43,155 bases of DNA, taken from the NCBI GenBank assembly GCA_048594375.1, contig JBMDXK010000035.1:1-43155 (forward strand). Direction: 5' to 3'. Position 1 is the first letter of the stretch, and the number at the start of each line of letters is the position of its first letter. The position numbers and the translations under genes are program-made. The notes beneath the pieces were generated by a model, which searched no databases, was not told the origin of the DNA, and worked only from the letters and a program-made list of their open reading frames with translations. Shown here piece by piece: positions 1 through 9,028 of the stretch. The DNA comes from JBMDXK01 sp048594375 (lineage in GTDB: Bacteria > Pseudomonadota > Alphaproteobacteria > Rhizobiales > Methylopilaceae).

Positions 1-183
1 CTTAAAGGTATAGTGCATTTTTCTGCCGGATTGTTGGTATAAAAGTGCTTGAAAGAGCAGGGCGGTATGGCGGATTCCTCGATGAGATGGATATGCTATT
101 TCGCTAACAAGTGTTGTTTTTTCGCAGAATTCCATTCTGAAAGTCTCTCAGCTTTCAGGCATTTTGCTGTAATAGGATATTGT

Positions 184-1041
184 ATGTCTTACGCTTCTGG
201 ATTTGGACGACTCGTTACGCGTGCGGCAATTCTTTCTATGGTGCTGGCATTGGGTGCTTGCTCCTCGTTTCCCTTTTTTGATAAAGAAGAAAAAGCCGTC
301 ATTCTTAAAGACGAACCCGCTGACAAGCTCTATAATGAAGGCGTGGTTGCGTTAAATTCCAAAAAATTCACCGAAGCCGCTGAGAAGTTCGAGGAATTAA
401 ACAAACAGCACCCTTACACGGATTTTGCACGCCGCTCCACAATCATGCTGGCCTATTCCAAATATGCTTCCGGCCAATATGATGATGCCGTACAGGCCGC
501 GCGGCGCTACCTTGTCATGCACCCCGCAAGCAAAGACGCACCTTATGCGCAATATCTGATCGGGATGTCTTACTACAACCAGATCCCTGACATCACACGT
601 GACCAGCAAGGCACCGAAAAAGCACTGAGTGCATTGCAAGAAATCGTCAACAAATGGCCGGATTCCGAATATGCCGAAGAAGCACGCAAACGCATTGTTA
701 TTGCGCGCGACCAGCTTGCCGGTAAAGAAATGGAAATTGGCCGCTATTACCTCAGCCAGCGTAATTATATTGGTGGAGTGAACCGCTTCCGGGTTGTGAT
801 TACCAATTACCAGACAACACGCCACGTTGAAGAAGCCCTTGCGCGTACAGCAGAAGCTTATCTGGCGCTGGGCGTTATTGATGAAGCACAAACAGCCGCA
901 TCCATTCTTGGGCATAATTACCCCGACAGCAAATGGTATGGCGATACCCATAAATTGTTGACATCCCGTGGTCTGGAAGCACGCGAAAACAAGGGCTCCT
1001 GGATTTCAAAAGCTTTTGCCAAAGTGGGCGTGCGGCAGTAA
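184..1041 (+). CDS. bamD: Outer membrane assembly lipoprotein BamD
   Basis: BamD is the essential lipoprotein of the BAM complex, which inserts beta-barrel proteins into the outer membrane; it acts on the periplasmic face. The chosen ATG opens a 285-residue protein with a basic N-terminus, a hydrophobic stretch and a lipobox ending LGAC at residues about 24-27, as expected for lipidation. TPR-type helices follow, including YNEGVVALNSKKFTEAAEKF and the YAQYLIGMSYY region typical of BamD/ComL. The frame is open further upstream to position 49, but that extension would bury the signal peptide, and an AGGA element sits just before the chosen start. A strong terminator follows. bamD next to recN and ligA is a common alphaproteobacterial order. 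Identity is secure. Confidence 0.95.
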   Translation: MSYASGFGRLVTRAAILSMVLALGACSSFPFFDKEEKAVILKDEPADKLYNEGVVALNSKKFTEAAEKFEELNKQHPYTDFARRSTIMLAYSKYASGQYDDAVQAARRYLVMHPASKDAPYAQYLIGMSYYNQIPDITRDQQGTEKALSALQEIVNKWPDSEYAEEARKRIVIARDQLAGKEMEIGRYYLSQRNYIGGVNRFRVVITNYQTTRHVEEALARTAEAYLALGVIDEAQTAASILGHNYPDSKWYGDTHKLLTSRGLEARENKGSWISKAFAKVGVRQ

Positions 1042-1071
1042 TTTTCTGCTCATTGCATCATAAATTTTTAC

Positions 1072-1107
1072 AAGCGGCTCGAAACTTCGGTTGACAGCCG
1101 CTTTTTT
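1072..1107 (+). terminator. Rho-independent terminator after bamD
   Basis: Stem AAGCGGCT (1072-1079) pairs with AGCCGCTT (1096-1103), followed by a run of T to 1107. It separates bamD from recN, so recN probably has its own promoter in 1108-1157. Confidence 0.85.
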
Positions 1108-1157
1108 GTTCTTATATTGTTCCTTGAAAGAGTGGAAAAAGCTCGGAAAAGAATCAT

Positions 1158-2828
1158 ATGCTTGTGCAGCTCTCAATTCGGAATATCGTGCTTATTGATG
1201 CGCTTGATCTCGCGTTTGCAGAAGGCTTGACTGTTCTGACAGGCGAAACGGGTGCAGGAAAATCCATCCTGCTCGACTCGCTTAATCTGGCGCTAGGAGG
1301 CAGGGGAGATGCCGCGCTGGTGCGGCAAGGAGAAACACAAGGGCAAATTACCGCGGTGTTTGATCTGCCGCTGGCACACCCCGCGCGGGAGTTGTTGCAA
1401 GCTCAAGAATTGCCGCATGATGGCGATCTGATTTTACGGCGTGTGCAATATCAGGATGGCCGTACCCGCGCCTTCGTGAACGATCAGCCCGTGAATGTAC
1501 AAACTCTCAAAAATCTGGGGCGCGTGCTGGTAGAAATCCATGGGCAGCATGATGACCGCGCTCTGGTGGATCCCAGCGCACACCGGCAATTGCTGGATGC
1601 TTACGGGCAGCTTGTGCCACAAACCGAAACTGTTACGCAGCTATGGCACGCATGGCGGCAAGCCGTTAAAGCGCGGGATGTGCATCAGGCGCATTTGGAA
1701 CGTATTCAGGCAGAAGCGGATTATTTACGCCACGCTTCTGAAGAACTGGACAAGCTTGCTCCTGAACCGGAGGAAGAAGAGCAGCTTTCCACCGCGCGGC
1801 AAAAAATGATTCAGGCTGAAAGTGTGATGTCTGACTTGACGGAAGCCTATGAAACGCTTTCGGGGGGGCAATCGGTGGTGCCTGCATTGGCAAATGTGAT
1901 GCGCAGGCTTGATCGCAGGGTGCAGTCCGCTCCCCAATTTATCGAGCCTGCCGTAAAAGCCATTGACGGTGCGCTGATCGCGCTGGATGAAGCTGTAAGC
2001 TTGCTTGATAATGCCATCCGCGATGCCGAGTTTGATCCGCGTGAACAAGAACGGGTTGAAGAACGCCTGTTTGCACTGCGCGGCGCTGCCCGAAAATACG
2101 ATACTGCGGTGGCGGATTTGCCCGCCATGGCCGCAAAAATGCGCGTGCAGCTTGATGCTCTGGATGCGGGTGAAGAACAAATGGGTGTTCTGGCAAAAGC
2201 TGCTGATGCGGCAGAGGCGCTTTATTATGCGGCGGCCGAACAGCTTTCTGTTGCGCGCAAACAGACAGCACGCGCGCTTGAAGAAGCTGTATTGGCGGAA
2301 TTGCCGGATTTAAAGCTGGAGCGTGCGCGGTTTCTTGTCAATCAGGCAACGGAAAAACACTACGCTGCTGCCGATGGTATTGATCGCATCGAATTCTGGG
2401 TGCAAACAAACCCGGGTACGCAACCCGGCGCCATGTTGAAAGTTGCATCGGGGGGGGAATTGGCGCGCTTCTTACTCGCGCTCAAGGTAGCGCTGGCAGA
2501 TCGCATTGCAATCTCAACACTGGTGTTTGATGAAATTGACACAGGTGTGGGCGGTGCTGTGGCCGATGCCATTGGCGCCCGGCTGGCGCGGCTTGGGAAA
2601 AAAGCACAGGTTCTGGCGGTCACCCATGCGCCACAAGTGGCCGCAAAAGCAGATCATCATATGCTGATCGCCAAAGCCATGGTGCATGAAGAAGAGCGTA
2701 TGGCCACTTCTGTAAAAAAACTGGAAGCAAAACCGCGGCATGAGGAAATTGCTCGTATGCTGGCGGGTGCTGCGGTGACCGATGAAGCGCGCGCTGCGGC
2801 AAAGCGTTTGCTGCAAGGGGCGGCATGA
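1158..2828 (+). CDS. recN: DNA repair protein RecN
   Basis: RecN is an SMC-like ATPase that acts at DNA double-strand breaks during recombinational repair in the cytoplasm. The 556 residues match the family length. Walker A is GETGAGKS at residues 29-36, the central part is rich in charged and Ala/Leu heptads as in the coiled-coil arms, the ABC signature appears as VASGGELARF, and Walker B is LVFDEIDTGVGG. The C-terminal VTHAPQVAAKADHH segment is the switch region typical of RecN. The stop overlaps the start of ligA in an ATGA arrangement, so the two repair genes are translationally coupled. Confidence 0.96.
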   Translation: MLVQLSIRNIVLIDALDLAFAEGLTVLTGETGAGKSILLDSLNLALGGRGDAALVRQGETQGQITAVFDLPLAHPARELLQAQELPHDGDLILRRVQYQDGRTRAFVNDQPVNVQTLKNLGRVLVEIHGQHDDRALVDPSAHRQLLDAYGQLVPQTETVTQLWHAWRQAVKARDVHQAHLERIQAEADYLRHASEELDKLAPEPEEEEQLSTARQKMIQAESVMSDLTEAYETLSGGQSVVPALANVMRRLDRRVQSAPQFIEPAVKAIDGALIALDEAVSLLDNAIRDAEFDPREQERVEERLFALRGAARKYDTAVADLPAMAAKMRVQLDALDAGEEQMGVLAKAADAAEALYYAAAEQLSVARKQTARALEEAVLAELPDLKLERARFLVNQATEKHYAAADGIDRIEFWVQTNPGTQPGAMLKVASGGELARFLLALKVALADRIAISTLVFDEIDTGVGGAVADAIGARLARLGKKAQVLAVTHAPQVAAKADHHMLIAKAMVHEEERMATSVKKLEAKPRHEEIARMLAGAAVTDEARAAAKRLLQGAA

Positions 2829-5038
2829 TGGTGAAAAAAGTAAAGCAGGGGGATGCGGTTGCGCCAGATCTGTTTGCGCTGCAAAAGACTGAAAATATTC
2901 AGGCACACAAAGCCGACAAAGCCTTTGAAAACGGACAAAAATCTGTATCTCCTGCTTTGACTTTGAATGAAGCTGGCCGAAAACATAAAAAACTTTCACA
3001 AGCCATTGCAGAACATGATAAACACTACTATCAGGATGACACGCCTGCTGTTTCTGACGCGGAATATGATGCGTTGCGGCAAGAATTGAACGCCTTAGAG
3101 AATGCGTTTCCAGAACTGAAAACAGCCGAAAGTGTGAGCCAGAAGGTGGGTGCTGCACCCTCTGAAAAGTTTGCCAAAAGTTCCCATGCTGTGCCGATGT
3201 TGTCGCTGGACAATGCTTTTTCAGAAGGCGATGTCTGCGATTTTGCCCAGCGGGTAGCGCGGTTTTTGAATATTCCTGTTGATGGGATTGCTTTTACGGC
3301 TGAACCTAAAATTGACGGGCTTTCCGCAAACTTACGCTATGAAAACGGGATATTGGTGCGCGGCGCTACGCGGGGAGATGGACAGATTGGCGAGGACATT
3401 ACCCGTAACCTGCGCACGCTTAAAGATATTCCTGAAAAGCTTATGGGGGAAAATATTCCCGATCTGATTGAAATTCGCGGTGAGGTCTATATGAGCCACG
3501 CGGATTTTGCAGCGCTGAACGAGCGGCAGTCTGCTGCTGGAAAGCCCCTGTTTGCCAATCCACGCAATGCGGCTGCCGGTTCCTTGCGGCAGCTTGATGC
3601 CTCTATTACCGCATCGCGTCCGCTGCATTTTTTCGCCTATACATGGGGCAAAGCCACTACGCTTCCCGCAACAACACAATCTGATATGGTGAAGGTGTTT
3701 GACGCATGGGGGTTTAAAACCAATCCGCTGATGGCGCTTTGTGCATCTGTTGCAGAACTATTGCACTATTACAAAGAGCTGGAGCTAAAACGTGCCGCTC
3801 TCGGCTATGATATTGATGGTGTGGTTTACAAAGTAAACCGGTTGGATTTGCAGGAGCGGTTAGGGCAGGTTGCACGCGCACCACGCTGGGCGATTGCGCA
3901 TAAATTTGCGGCTGAACAGGCCGTTACGGTGCTTGAAGCGATTGATATTCAGGTCGGACGCACAGGTGTTCTCACGCCGGTTGCCAAGCTTAAGCCGATA
4001 AATGTAGGCGGGGTGATTGTTTCCAACGCGACCTTGCACAATGCCGATGAAATTATGCGTAAAGATGTGCGCGTGGGTGATACTGTGGTTGTGCAACGGG
4101 CAGGGGATGTTATTCCGCAAGTGATGCGGGTTGTGCCGGATCAGCCGCGCGGTGAGGTCTTTGAATTTCCTAAGAACTGTCCCGTTTGTGGCAGCCATGT
4201 TGTACGCGAGGTGAATGAACGCACTGGCGGACATGACGCTGCCAGCCGGTGTACGGGAGGGCTTATCTGTTCTGCGCAAGCCGTTGAACGTCTCCGGCAT
4301 TTTGTTTCGCGCAATGCGTTTGATATTGAGGGGCTGGGAAAAAAGCAGGTTGCATTTTTCTTCACTGACCCAGATTTGCCAGTGCGAAATCCCGTGGATA
4401 TTTTTACACTGGCGCGGCGTGATGAACAGAATTTTAAAAAACTTAAACATAAAGAAGGCTTTGGCGAGCTTTCCAGCCGCAAGCTGTTTCAGGCCATTGA
4501 AGAGCGGCGCACAATTGCACTGAACCGCTTTATTTTTGCGCTTGGTATTCCGCATATCGGGGATGTGACGGCCAAAATACTTGCGCGGCATTACGGCAGT
4601 TTTTCTGCCCTGCACGCAGCCGCCGCGGAGGCTCAGGATGTTTTTTCTTCCGCTTGGGGGGAGCTTATCAGCATCAACGGCATTGGTAACATTGTTGGCC
4701 AAGCCATTGTAGAATTTTTTGCCGAAGAACATAACCGCGACATTTTACGCGGATTGCTCGCAGAGGTAACGCCGGTGTTTGCGGATGACCGCCAGTCTGA
4801 TAGCCCTGTGACGGGGAAAACCGTGGTGTTCACCGGTACGCTGGTGCGCATGACGCGCGATGAAGCGAAAGCCGGAGCCGAGCGGTTAGGCGCAAAAGTT
4901 TCAAGCTCTGTTTCAGCCAAAACATCTTATGTTATTGCCGGTGAAAGCGCGGGATCGAAGCTCGTAAAGGCACAAGAATTAAATGTGGCTGTGCTGACCG
5001 AGGATGAGTGGTTACAGTTGATTGGTGTGGAGCTGTAA
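2825..5038 (+). CDS. ligA: NAD-dependent DNA ligase LigA
   Basis: LigA seals nicks in DNA using NAD+ in replication and repair. The order of domains is intact: the Ia region with HYYQDDTPAVSDAEYD (about 68-82), the adenylation domain with catalytic lysine K162 in EPKIDG, the OB fold with GRTGVLTPVA, a four-cysteine zinc finger (CPVC, then RC and IC), helix-hairpin-helix repeats with GIPHIGDVTA, and a C-terminal BRCT domain (about 655-735) starting at GKTVVFTGTL. At 737 residues it is longer than most LigA proteins because of about 45 extra N-terminal residues with no clear domain. The ATG overlaps the recN stop, which supports this start; a downstream TTG is possible. Confidence 0.96.
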   Translation: MMVKKVKQGDAVAPDLFALQKTENIQAHKADKAFENGQKSVSPALTLNEAGRKHKKLSQAIAEHDKHYYQDDTPAVSDAEYDALRQELNALENAFPELKTAESVSQKVGAAPSEKFAKSSHAVPMLSLDNAFSEGDVCDFAQRVARFLNIPVDGIAFTAEPKIDGLSANLRYENGILVRGATRGDGQIGEDITRNLRTLKDIPEKLMGENIPDLIEIRGEVYMSHADFAALNERQSAAGKPLFANPRNAAAGSLRQLDASITASRPLHFFAYTWGKATTLPATTQSDMVKVFDAWGFKTNPLMALCASVAELLHYYKELELKRAALGYDIDGVVYKVNRLDLQERLGQVARAPRWAIAHKFAAEQAVTVLEAIDIQVGRTGVLTPVAKLKPINVGGVIVSNATLHNADEIMRKDVRVGDTVVVQRAGDVIPQVMRVVPDQPRGEVFEFPKNCPVCGSHVVREVNERTGGHDAASRCTGGLICSAQAVERLRHFVSRNAFDIEGLGKKQVAFFFTDPDLPVRNPVDIFTLARRDEQNFKKLKHKEGFGELSSRKLFQAIEERRTIALNRFIFALGIPHIGDVTAKILARHYGSFSALHAAAAEAQDVFSSAWGELISINGIGNIVGQAIVEFFAEEHNRDILRGLLAEVTPVFADDRQSDSPVTGKTVVFTGTLVRMTRDEAKAGAERLGAKVSSSVSAKTSYVIAGESAGSKLVKAQELNVAVLTEDEWLQLIGVEL

Positions 5039-5040
5039 AG

Positions 5041-5463
5041 ATGCATATTACCCCCGCGCATCTCGAAAATCTAGTTGAAGAGCGTTACCGCAAGCGTGGT
5101 GAACAATACTACGCTGATGGCATAGTTGAACTTACCAGCGTGACAGATAAAAAAGCTGTTGCGAAATGTGCCGGTACGCGGCTTTACACAACAACGATTA
5201 ACCTCAATGGGAACAGTTTATCGGGAAAATGTTCTTGCCCTGCATTTGACGATTTTGGGCCATGCAAACATATGGCCGCGACAGCCTATGCTGTTATGAA
5301 TAAGAAAAATTATGCTCCCAGTGAAGCATTCCACGATATTAAAGAAATGGATGAACAGCTTCAGCGTGTTTTGCAGCGCAAGACCAAAGCGGAATTGATT
5401 GATATTATTTATCAATATGTTGCAGATGATCCCGATCTTTATGATTATCTGGTTGAAAACTAA
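5041..5463 (+). CDS. SWIM zinc-finger protein
   Basis: A 140-residue protein with a SWIM-type zinc motif, CxCx8CxH, formed by C64, C66, C75 and H77. SWIM domains are small zinc-binding modules found in helicases, transposase-like proteins and recombination mediators, where they contact DNA or protein. The N-terminal part (residues 8-60) resembles the region before SWIM motifs in bacterial SWIM proteins; the C-terminus is acidic and helical (DIIYQYVADDPDLYDYL). The frame opens upstream inside ligA, but the ATG two bases after the ligA stop with a GGAG 9 bases upstream is the natural start. The coupling to recN-ligA hints at a DNA repair role, which is inference. Confidence 0.85.
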   Translation: MHITPAHLENLVEERYRKRGEQYYADGIVELTSVTDKKAVAKCAGTRLYTTTINLNGNSLSGKCSCPAFDDFGPCKHMAATAYAVMNKKNYAPSEAFHDIKEMDEQLQRVLQRKTKAELIDIIYQYVADDPDLYDYLVEN

Positions 5464-5554
5464 TCACGTTTAAGCGCGCTCCCGTTTTGAGAGATGTTTT
5501 ATGCATTCAATTTCTGTATAAAACCATGTGTGTTGTTTGATCTCAGAGTTTCAT

Positions 5555-5594
5555 CCCATAAAACGATCATTTTATTGGAACTCGGCTATACAGG
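5555..5594 (+). repeat. 40-bp intergenic repeat, copy 1
   Basis: This segment matches 14909-14948 at 33 of 40 positions without gaps on the same strand. It ends 14 bases before the start of the secreted protein at 5609. The best conserved core is CATTTTAT followed by GAACTCGGCT. Its function is unknown. Confidence 0.6.
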
Positions 5595-5608
5595 GGTTAT
5601 TTGAAATA

Positions 5609-6115
5609 ATGAAACGGTCTTTTTTAATTGCTACAATTGGTGCTGCTCTTTTTTCAAGTGCTCCTATGGTGGCAAATGCTGAAAGTGCGCATGGTCTGGC
5701 CGAACGCCGCGCTGCTGCAAGTTATACCCAAACAATCTGGCCCGACCAAAACAAGGCCATTCAGGTTGCTGCCGGTTTTCCTGTTGCTGTAAAACTGGAT
5801 ATGGATACGCTGGCGCTGCCTGGTTTAAGTGAATCCTATGCTGCGGATGATTATCTTGGCAAAACAGTTATCCAGCCGCTCATTGCGGCGCTGCAAAACA
5901 TTACAATGGATGATATGGGCAAGCAGGCTTTGCAAGCAAAGCTTGAAACCATTCACATTTTCTACGATGTAGCTACCGCTCCCGCTTCCAACTACAGCGA
6001 CGGAATAAAATTTGAAAACGGTACGCTCAGTATAAATTGGCAGCCGTATAGCAATGTGGATGATGTGGAACCACGTATTGAAGCCTTGACGAAGCTGCTT
6101 GAAGCCAATCTTTAA
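5609..6115 (+). CDS. Secreted protein of unknown function
   Basis: A 168-residue protein with a clear signal peptide: MKRSF, a hydrophobic core, and a likely cleavage after VANA at residue 24. The mature part has no motif I recognise; it contains alternating helical segments (YLGKTVIQPLIAALQNITMD, ALQAKLETIHIFYD) and ends VEPRIEALTKLLEANL. It holds no cysteines, so disulfide-based folding is not expected. The reading frame is open from 5528, but only the ATG at 5609 places the signal peptide at the N-terminus. It stands alone between ligA/SWIM and a bidirectional terminator. Export to the periplasm is well supported; function is not. Confidence 0.75.
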   Translation: MKRSFLIATIGAALFSSAPMVANAESAHGLAERRAAASYTQTIWPDQNKAIQVAAGFPVAVKLDMDTLALPGLSESYAADDYLGKTVIQPLIAALQNITMDDMGKQALQAKLETIHIFYDVATAPASNYSDGIKFENGTLSINWQPYSNVDDVEPRIEALTKLLEANL

Positions 6116-6134
6116 TAAACGCTCTTTCCTGCTG

Positions 6135-6167
6135 AAAAGAGATGCCTGATGGCGTGCATCTCTTTTT
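6135..6167. terminator. Bidirectional terminator between convergent genes
   Basis: Stem AAAAGAGATGC (6135-6145) pairs with GCATCTCTTTT (6156-6166). There are T runs on both strands, so it can end both the secreted-protein gene (+) and pepP (-). Confidence 0.85.
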
Positions 6168-6177
6168 ACTTCTCACA

Positions 6178-7998
6178 TCACAGCGGGGCGCAGGCCTGAG
6201 CAAGCCATTGATTGGTTTTCTCATCCACATAAGGCGCAATGGCCGTCTGCACACGCTTATGATAATGATCCAGCCAGCGGCGTTCGCGAATAGTCAGGCT
6301 TTCCACCATAATGCCGCGCCGGTCAAAGGGAGCAAGCGTCAGGTTTTCAAAGCCCAGCATTGTGCGCTCGGCTTGAGGGATCGCCAGTTCTTGCACCAGA
6401 ACAAGATTTTCCAGCCGGATACCGTAATGGCCTTCACGGTAATAAGCGGGTTCATTTGATAACACCATACCGGCTTGAAGGCGCGTGTTTCCCAGCCGTG
6501 AAATCCGTTGCGGCCCTTCATGCACTGAAAGATAACTGCCTACACCGTGGCCGGTACCGTGATCGAAATCCGTTCCGATATCCCAAAGGGGGCGACGGGC
6601 AAAAGAGTCAAGCTGTGCGCCTGTGGTTCCTTTTGGAAAAACCGCGTTGGCCACCGCAATGTGGCCTTGCAGTACACGGGTGAAGCGGTCGCGCATTTCC
6701 GCTGTTGCTTCGCCAATCACCACTGTGCGGGTAACATCTGTAGTGCCATCCTCATATTGCGCACCGGAGTCCACAAGGTAAAAGCCTTTTTCCAGCAAAC
6801 GATTTGTGGTGCGGGTAACACGGTAGTGGGGCAGGGCGGCATGTTCATTGGCTGCTGAAATGGTGGGAAAAGAAACATCTTTCAACAAGCCCGTGGAACG
6901 GCGAAACGTTTCCAATGCTTCTGCAACTTCAATTTCATTTACCGGCTTTTTTGTAACAGCCTCATCCAGCCACGCCAGAAACTGGCATAGCGCCACGCCA
7001 TCGCGTAAATGTGCGGTACGCGCACCCTTCATTTCAACGGTATTTTTAACAGCCTTCATCAGCACTGTTGGATCTTCGGCTTTGTGCAGTGTAGCTCCGG
7101 ATTTTTCCAATATATCCTGCACTTTGAATGTATTGCTCGCCGGATCCAGCCAGACTGTTTTTTCCCCAAGCTCTGCCAGCGCGGTGGTAAAAGCTTCTTG
7201 CGTTTCAATCAGTATATCGGCGCTCAGGGCTTCGCGAACCACATCATCCAGTTTGGCAGGATCAATAAATAAAGCGGGTTTTTCATCCGCATGAATGAGT
7301 GCAAAGGCCAAAGGCAGAGGGGTGTGCGCCACATCCTTGCCGCGGATATTAAACAGCCACGCAATGGCGTGGGCATCACTCAGGACAAGGGTATCGGCAT
7401 GGGCTTTTGTTACCGCTTTTTGTACGCGGGTAATTTTTGCGCGAGCTTCTTCGCCGGTAAATTGCACAGGATGCAACAGGACAGGTGTTATCGGCTTGGC
7501 GGGGCGGCCTTGCCAGAGAGTATCAATCGGATTGCGGTCAACAGCTATTAGCTCGGCTTGTGCTGCTGCGCACGTTTTTTTAAGCTTTTCAATTTCATTG
7601 GGGGTATGCAGCCACGGATCAAATCCCAATTTCTGCCCTGCCTGCAAGGTGCTGGCCAGCCACGCTGTCGGGCTTAGAGCAGTGATATCCTTGGAAGCAA
7701 AAACCGTGTGATCGATCTGCTGCTGGGCTTGCACCGTATAGCGGCCATCCACAAATAAAGCCGCCTCCCTTTCCAGAATAATGGCTGTGCCAGCCGAACC
7801 ATTAAAGCCCGTAAGCCACAACAAGCGTTCTTCGCTGGCCGGAACATATTCATTCAGATGCGCATCCGAGCGCGGAACAATAAACCCATGCAATCCTTGC
7901 GCTGCCAATACATCCCTCAGCTTTGCCACACGGTCTGCACTGTGGGCGCTGCTGGCTTCGGTTTCAAACGTTTGAAAATGGCATGAAAACTGCGGCAT
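6178..7998 (-). CDS. pepP: Xaa-Pro aminopeptidase (M24B family)
   Basis: A dinuclear metal peptidase that removes the N-terminal residue next to proline; a cytoplasmic enzyme of peptide turnover. At 606 residues it is the long form with two creatinase-like N-terminal domains before the catalytic pita-bread fold. Metal ligands are visible in order: the two Asp in LVDSGAQYEDGTTDVTRTV, His in DHGTGHGVG, Glu in LSNEPAYY and Glu in IRLENL. The ATG has a strong AGGAG eight bases upstream. It is the last gene of the uvrD-prmA-pepP strand run, 123 bases after prmA, and ends at a shared terminator. Confidence 0.93.
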   Translation of the reverse strand: MPQFSCHFQTFETEASSAHSADRVAKLRDVLAAQGLHGFIVPRSDAHLNEYVPASEERLLWLTGFNGSAGTAIILEREAALFVDGRYTVQAQQQIDHTVFASKDITALSPTAWLASTLQAGQKLGFDPWLHTPNEIEKLKKTCAAAQAELIAVDRNPIDTLWQGRPAKPITPVLLHPVQFTGEEARAKITRVQKAVTKAHADTLVLSDAHAIAWLFNIRGKDVAHTPLPLAFALIHADEKPALFIDPAKLDDVVREALSADILIETQEAFTTALAELGEKTVWLDPASNTFKVQDILEKSGATLHKAEDPTVLMKAVKNTVEMKGARTAHLRDGVALCQFLAWLDEAVTKKPVNEIEVAEALETFRRSTGLLKDVSFPTISAANEHAALPHYRVTRTTNRLLEKGFYLVDSGAQYEDGTTDVTRTVVIGEATAEMRDRFTRVLQGHIAVANAVFPKGTTGAQLDSFARRPLWDIGTDFDHGTGHGVGSYLSVHEGPQRISRLGNTRLQAGMVLSNEPAYYREGHYGIRLENLVLVQELAIPQAERTMLGFENLTLAPFDRRGIMVESLTIRERRWLDHYHKRVQTAIAPYVDEKTNQWLAQACAPL

Positions 7999-8121
7999 GA
8001 TTTCACTCCTGCTTTTCAGTGCATCCAGAAAAGCATTGTTGTATTTCCAAGGATCAGGTTACCCCCAAATGGGGCAGAAGGCAGCAAAGAAAAATTCAAA
8101 GAAACGCTGCCTGTGGAAAGC

Positions 8122-9000
8122 TCAGTCGATTTTTTGCAATGTCAATGCTGCCCAACCCTCAATCACGCCCGTGTGCAGCAGGGTGCAGCCACGGCTTGTA
8201 TAAGCCTGTGAAACCTCCTCAATCTGCTTTTCCAACAGGCCAGAAAGAATAATATAACCTTCAGGTGCGGTTTCGCCGGTAATCGCAGGTGCCAGATCAA
8301 CCAGCGGTGCAGCCAGAATATTGGCAAAAATCACATCATAAGGAGCGTTCTCACGAATTTCATCGTGATCCATGCCTGTGGCTTCAATCACGCGGAACCA
8401 TGGTGCCGCACCATTTTGTTGGGCATTTACTTCTGCGGTTTGCACTGAAACAGGATCAATGTCAGTGGCCAGAACAGGGATTTTCAAAGTAAGAGCGGCA
8501 GCAATTGCCAGCACGCCTGTGCCGGTACCAACATCCAGAATACGCTCTGGCTTACAGGTCTTTATTATCTCGTTAAACGCCAACAGGCATCCCAGCGTTG
8601 TGCCGTGGTGACCCGTACCGAAGGCAAGGGCGGCTTCAATTTCAATACTGATACTGCCAGCTGGAATACGGTGCCGGTCATGGCTGCCGTAAACAAAAAT
8701 ATTGCCAGCCTGTACGGGCGGCAATCCTTCCAGGCTTTTCTTGACCCAATCTGTTTCATCAAGATTATCGCAAGCAAAAGCAGGCGCATCATAGCCCTCC
8801 ACCGCTTTGCTTACCTCTGCGTGCAGCTGCTCTGCCGTGACCGTTGTCGTGCTATACACTTCTACGACCCAGCGATCTTCCTCAATCTCAAAACTGGTGA
8901 TGGTGGCAAGCTCCCAATCCATCCGCTCTTCCAGATGGCTGCTGAGTGCTTCCGCATCCTGAAAAGACAATGGCGCAAAACGAATAAGCTGGGTGGTCAT
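8122..9000 (-). CDS. prmA: Ribosomal protein L11 methyltransferase PrmA
   Basis: PrmA methylates ribosomal protein L11 using S-adenosylmethionine. The protein has 292 residues, the usual length. The conserved AFGTGHHGTT (126-135) precedes SAM motif I, ILDVGTGTG (154-162), and the catalytic-region motif FANILAAPL follows. The N-terminal domain is divergent, as is common outside Gammaproteobacteria. The start lies 28 bases downstream of the uvrD stop, so co-transcription with uvrD is likely. The Shine-Dalgarno is weak. Confidence 0.94.
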   Translation of the reverse strand: MTTQLIRFAPLSFQDAEALSSHLEERMDWELATITSFEIEEDRWVVEVYSTTTVTAEQLHAEVSKAVEGYDAPAFACDNLDETDWVKKSLEGLPPVQAGNIFVYGSHDRHRIPAGSISIEIEAALAFGTGHHGTTLGCLLAFNEIIKTCKPERILDVGTGTGVLAIAAALTLKIPVLATDIDPVSVQTAEVNAQQNGAAPWFRVIEATGMDHDEIRENAPYDVIFANILAAPLVDLAPAITGETAPEGYIILSGLLEKQIEEVSQAYTSRGCTLLHTGVIEGWAALTLQKID

Positions 9001-9028
9001 GGGTGTAAATACTTTTCCTGAATGCGTT

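Noticed and set aside
1..183. Upstream extension of bamD from position 49
   Set aside because: The extension has no homology to the lipoprotein start and would place the signal peptide 45 residues inside the protein.
3860..4732. Long open frame antisense to ligA (290 codons)
   Set aside because: Fully overlapped by ligA, which carries all ligase motifs; no ribosome-binding site or domain.
5577..5598. GGAAC before the secreted protein gene as an EcfG promoter
   Set aside because: The distance to the nearest GGTT is only 13 bases instead of 16-17.
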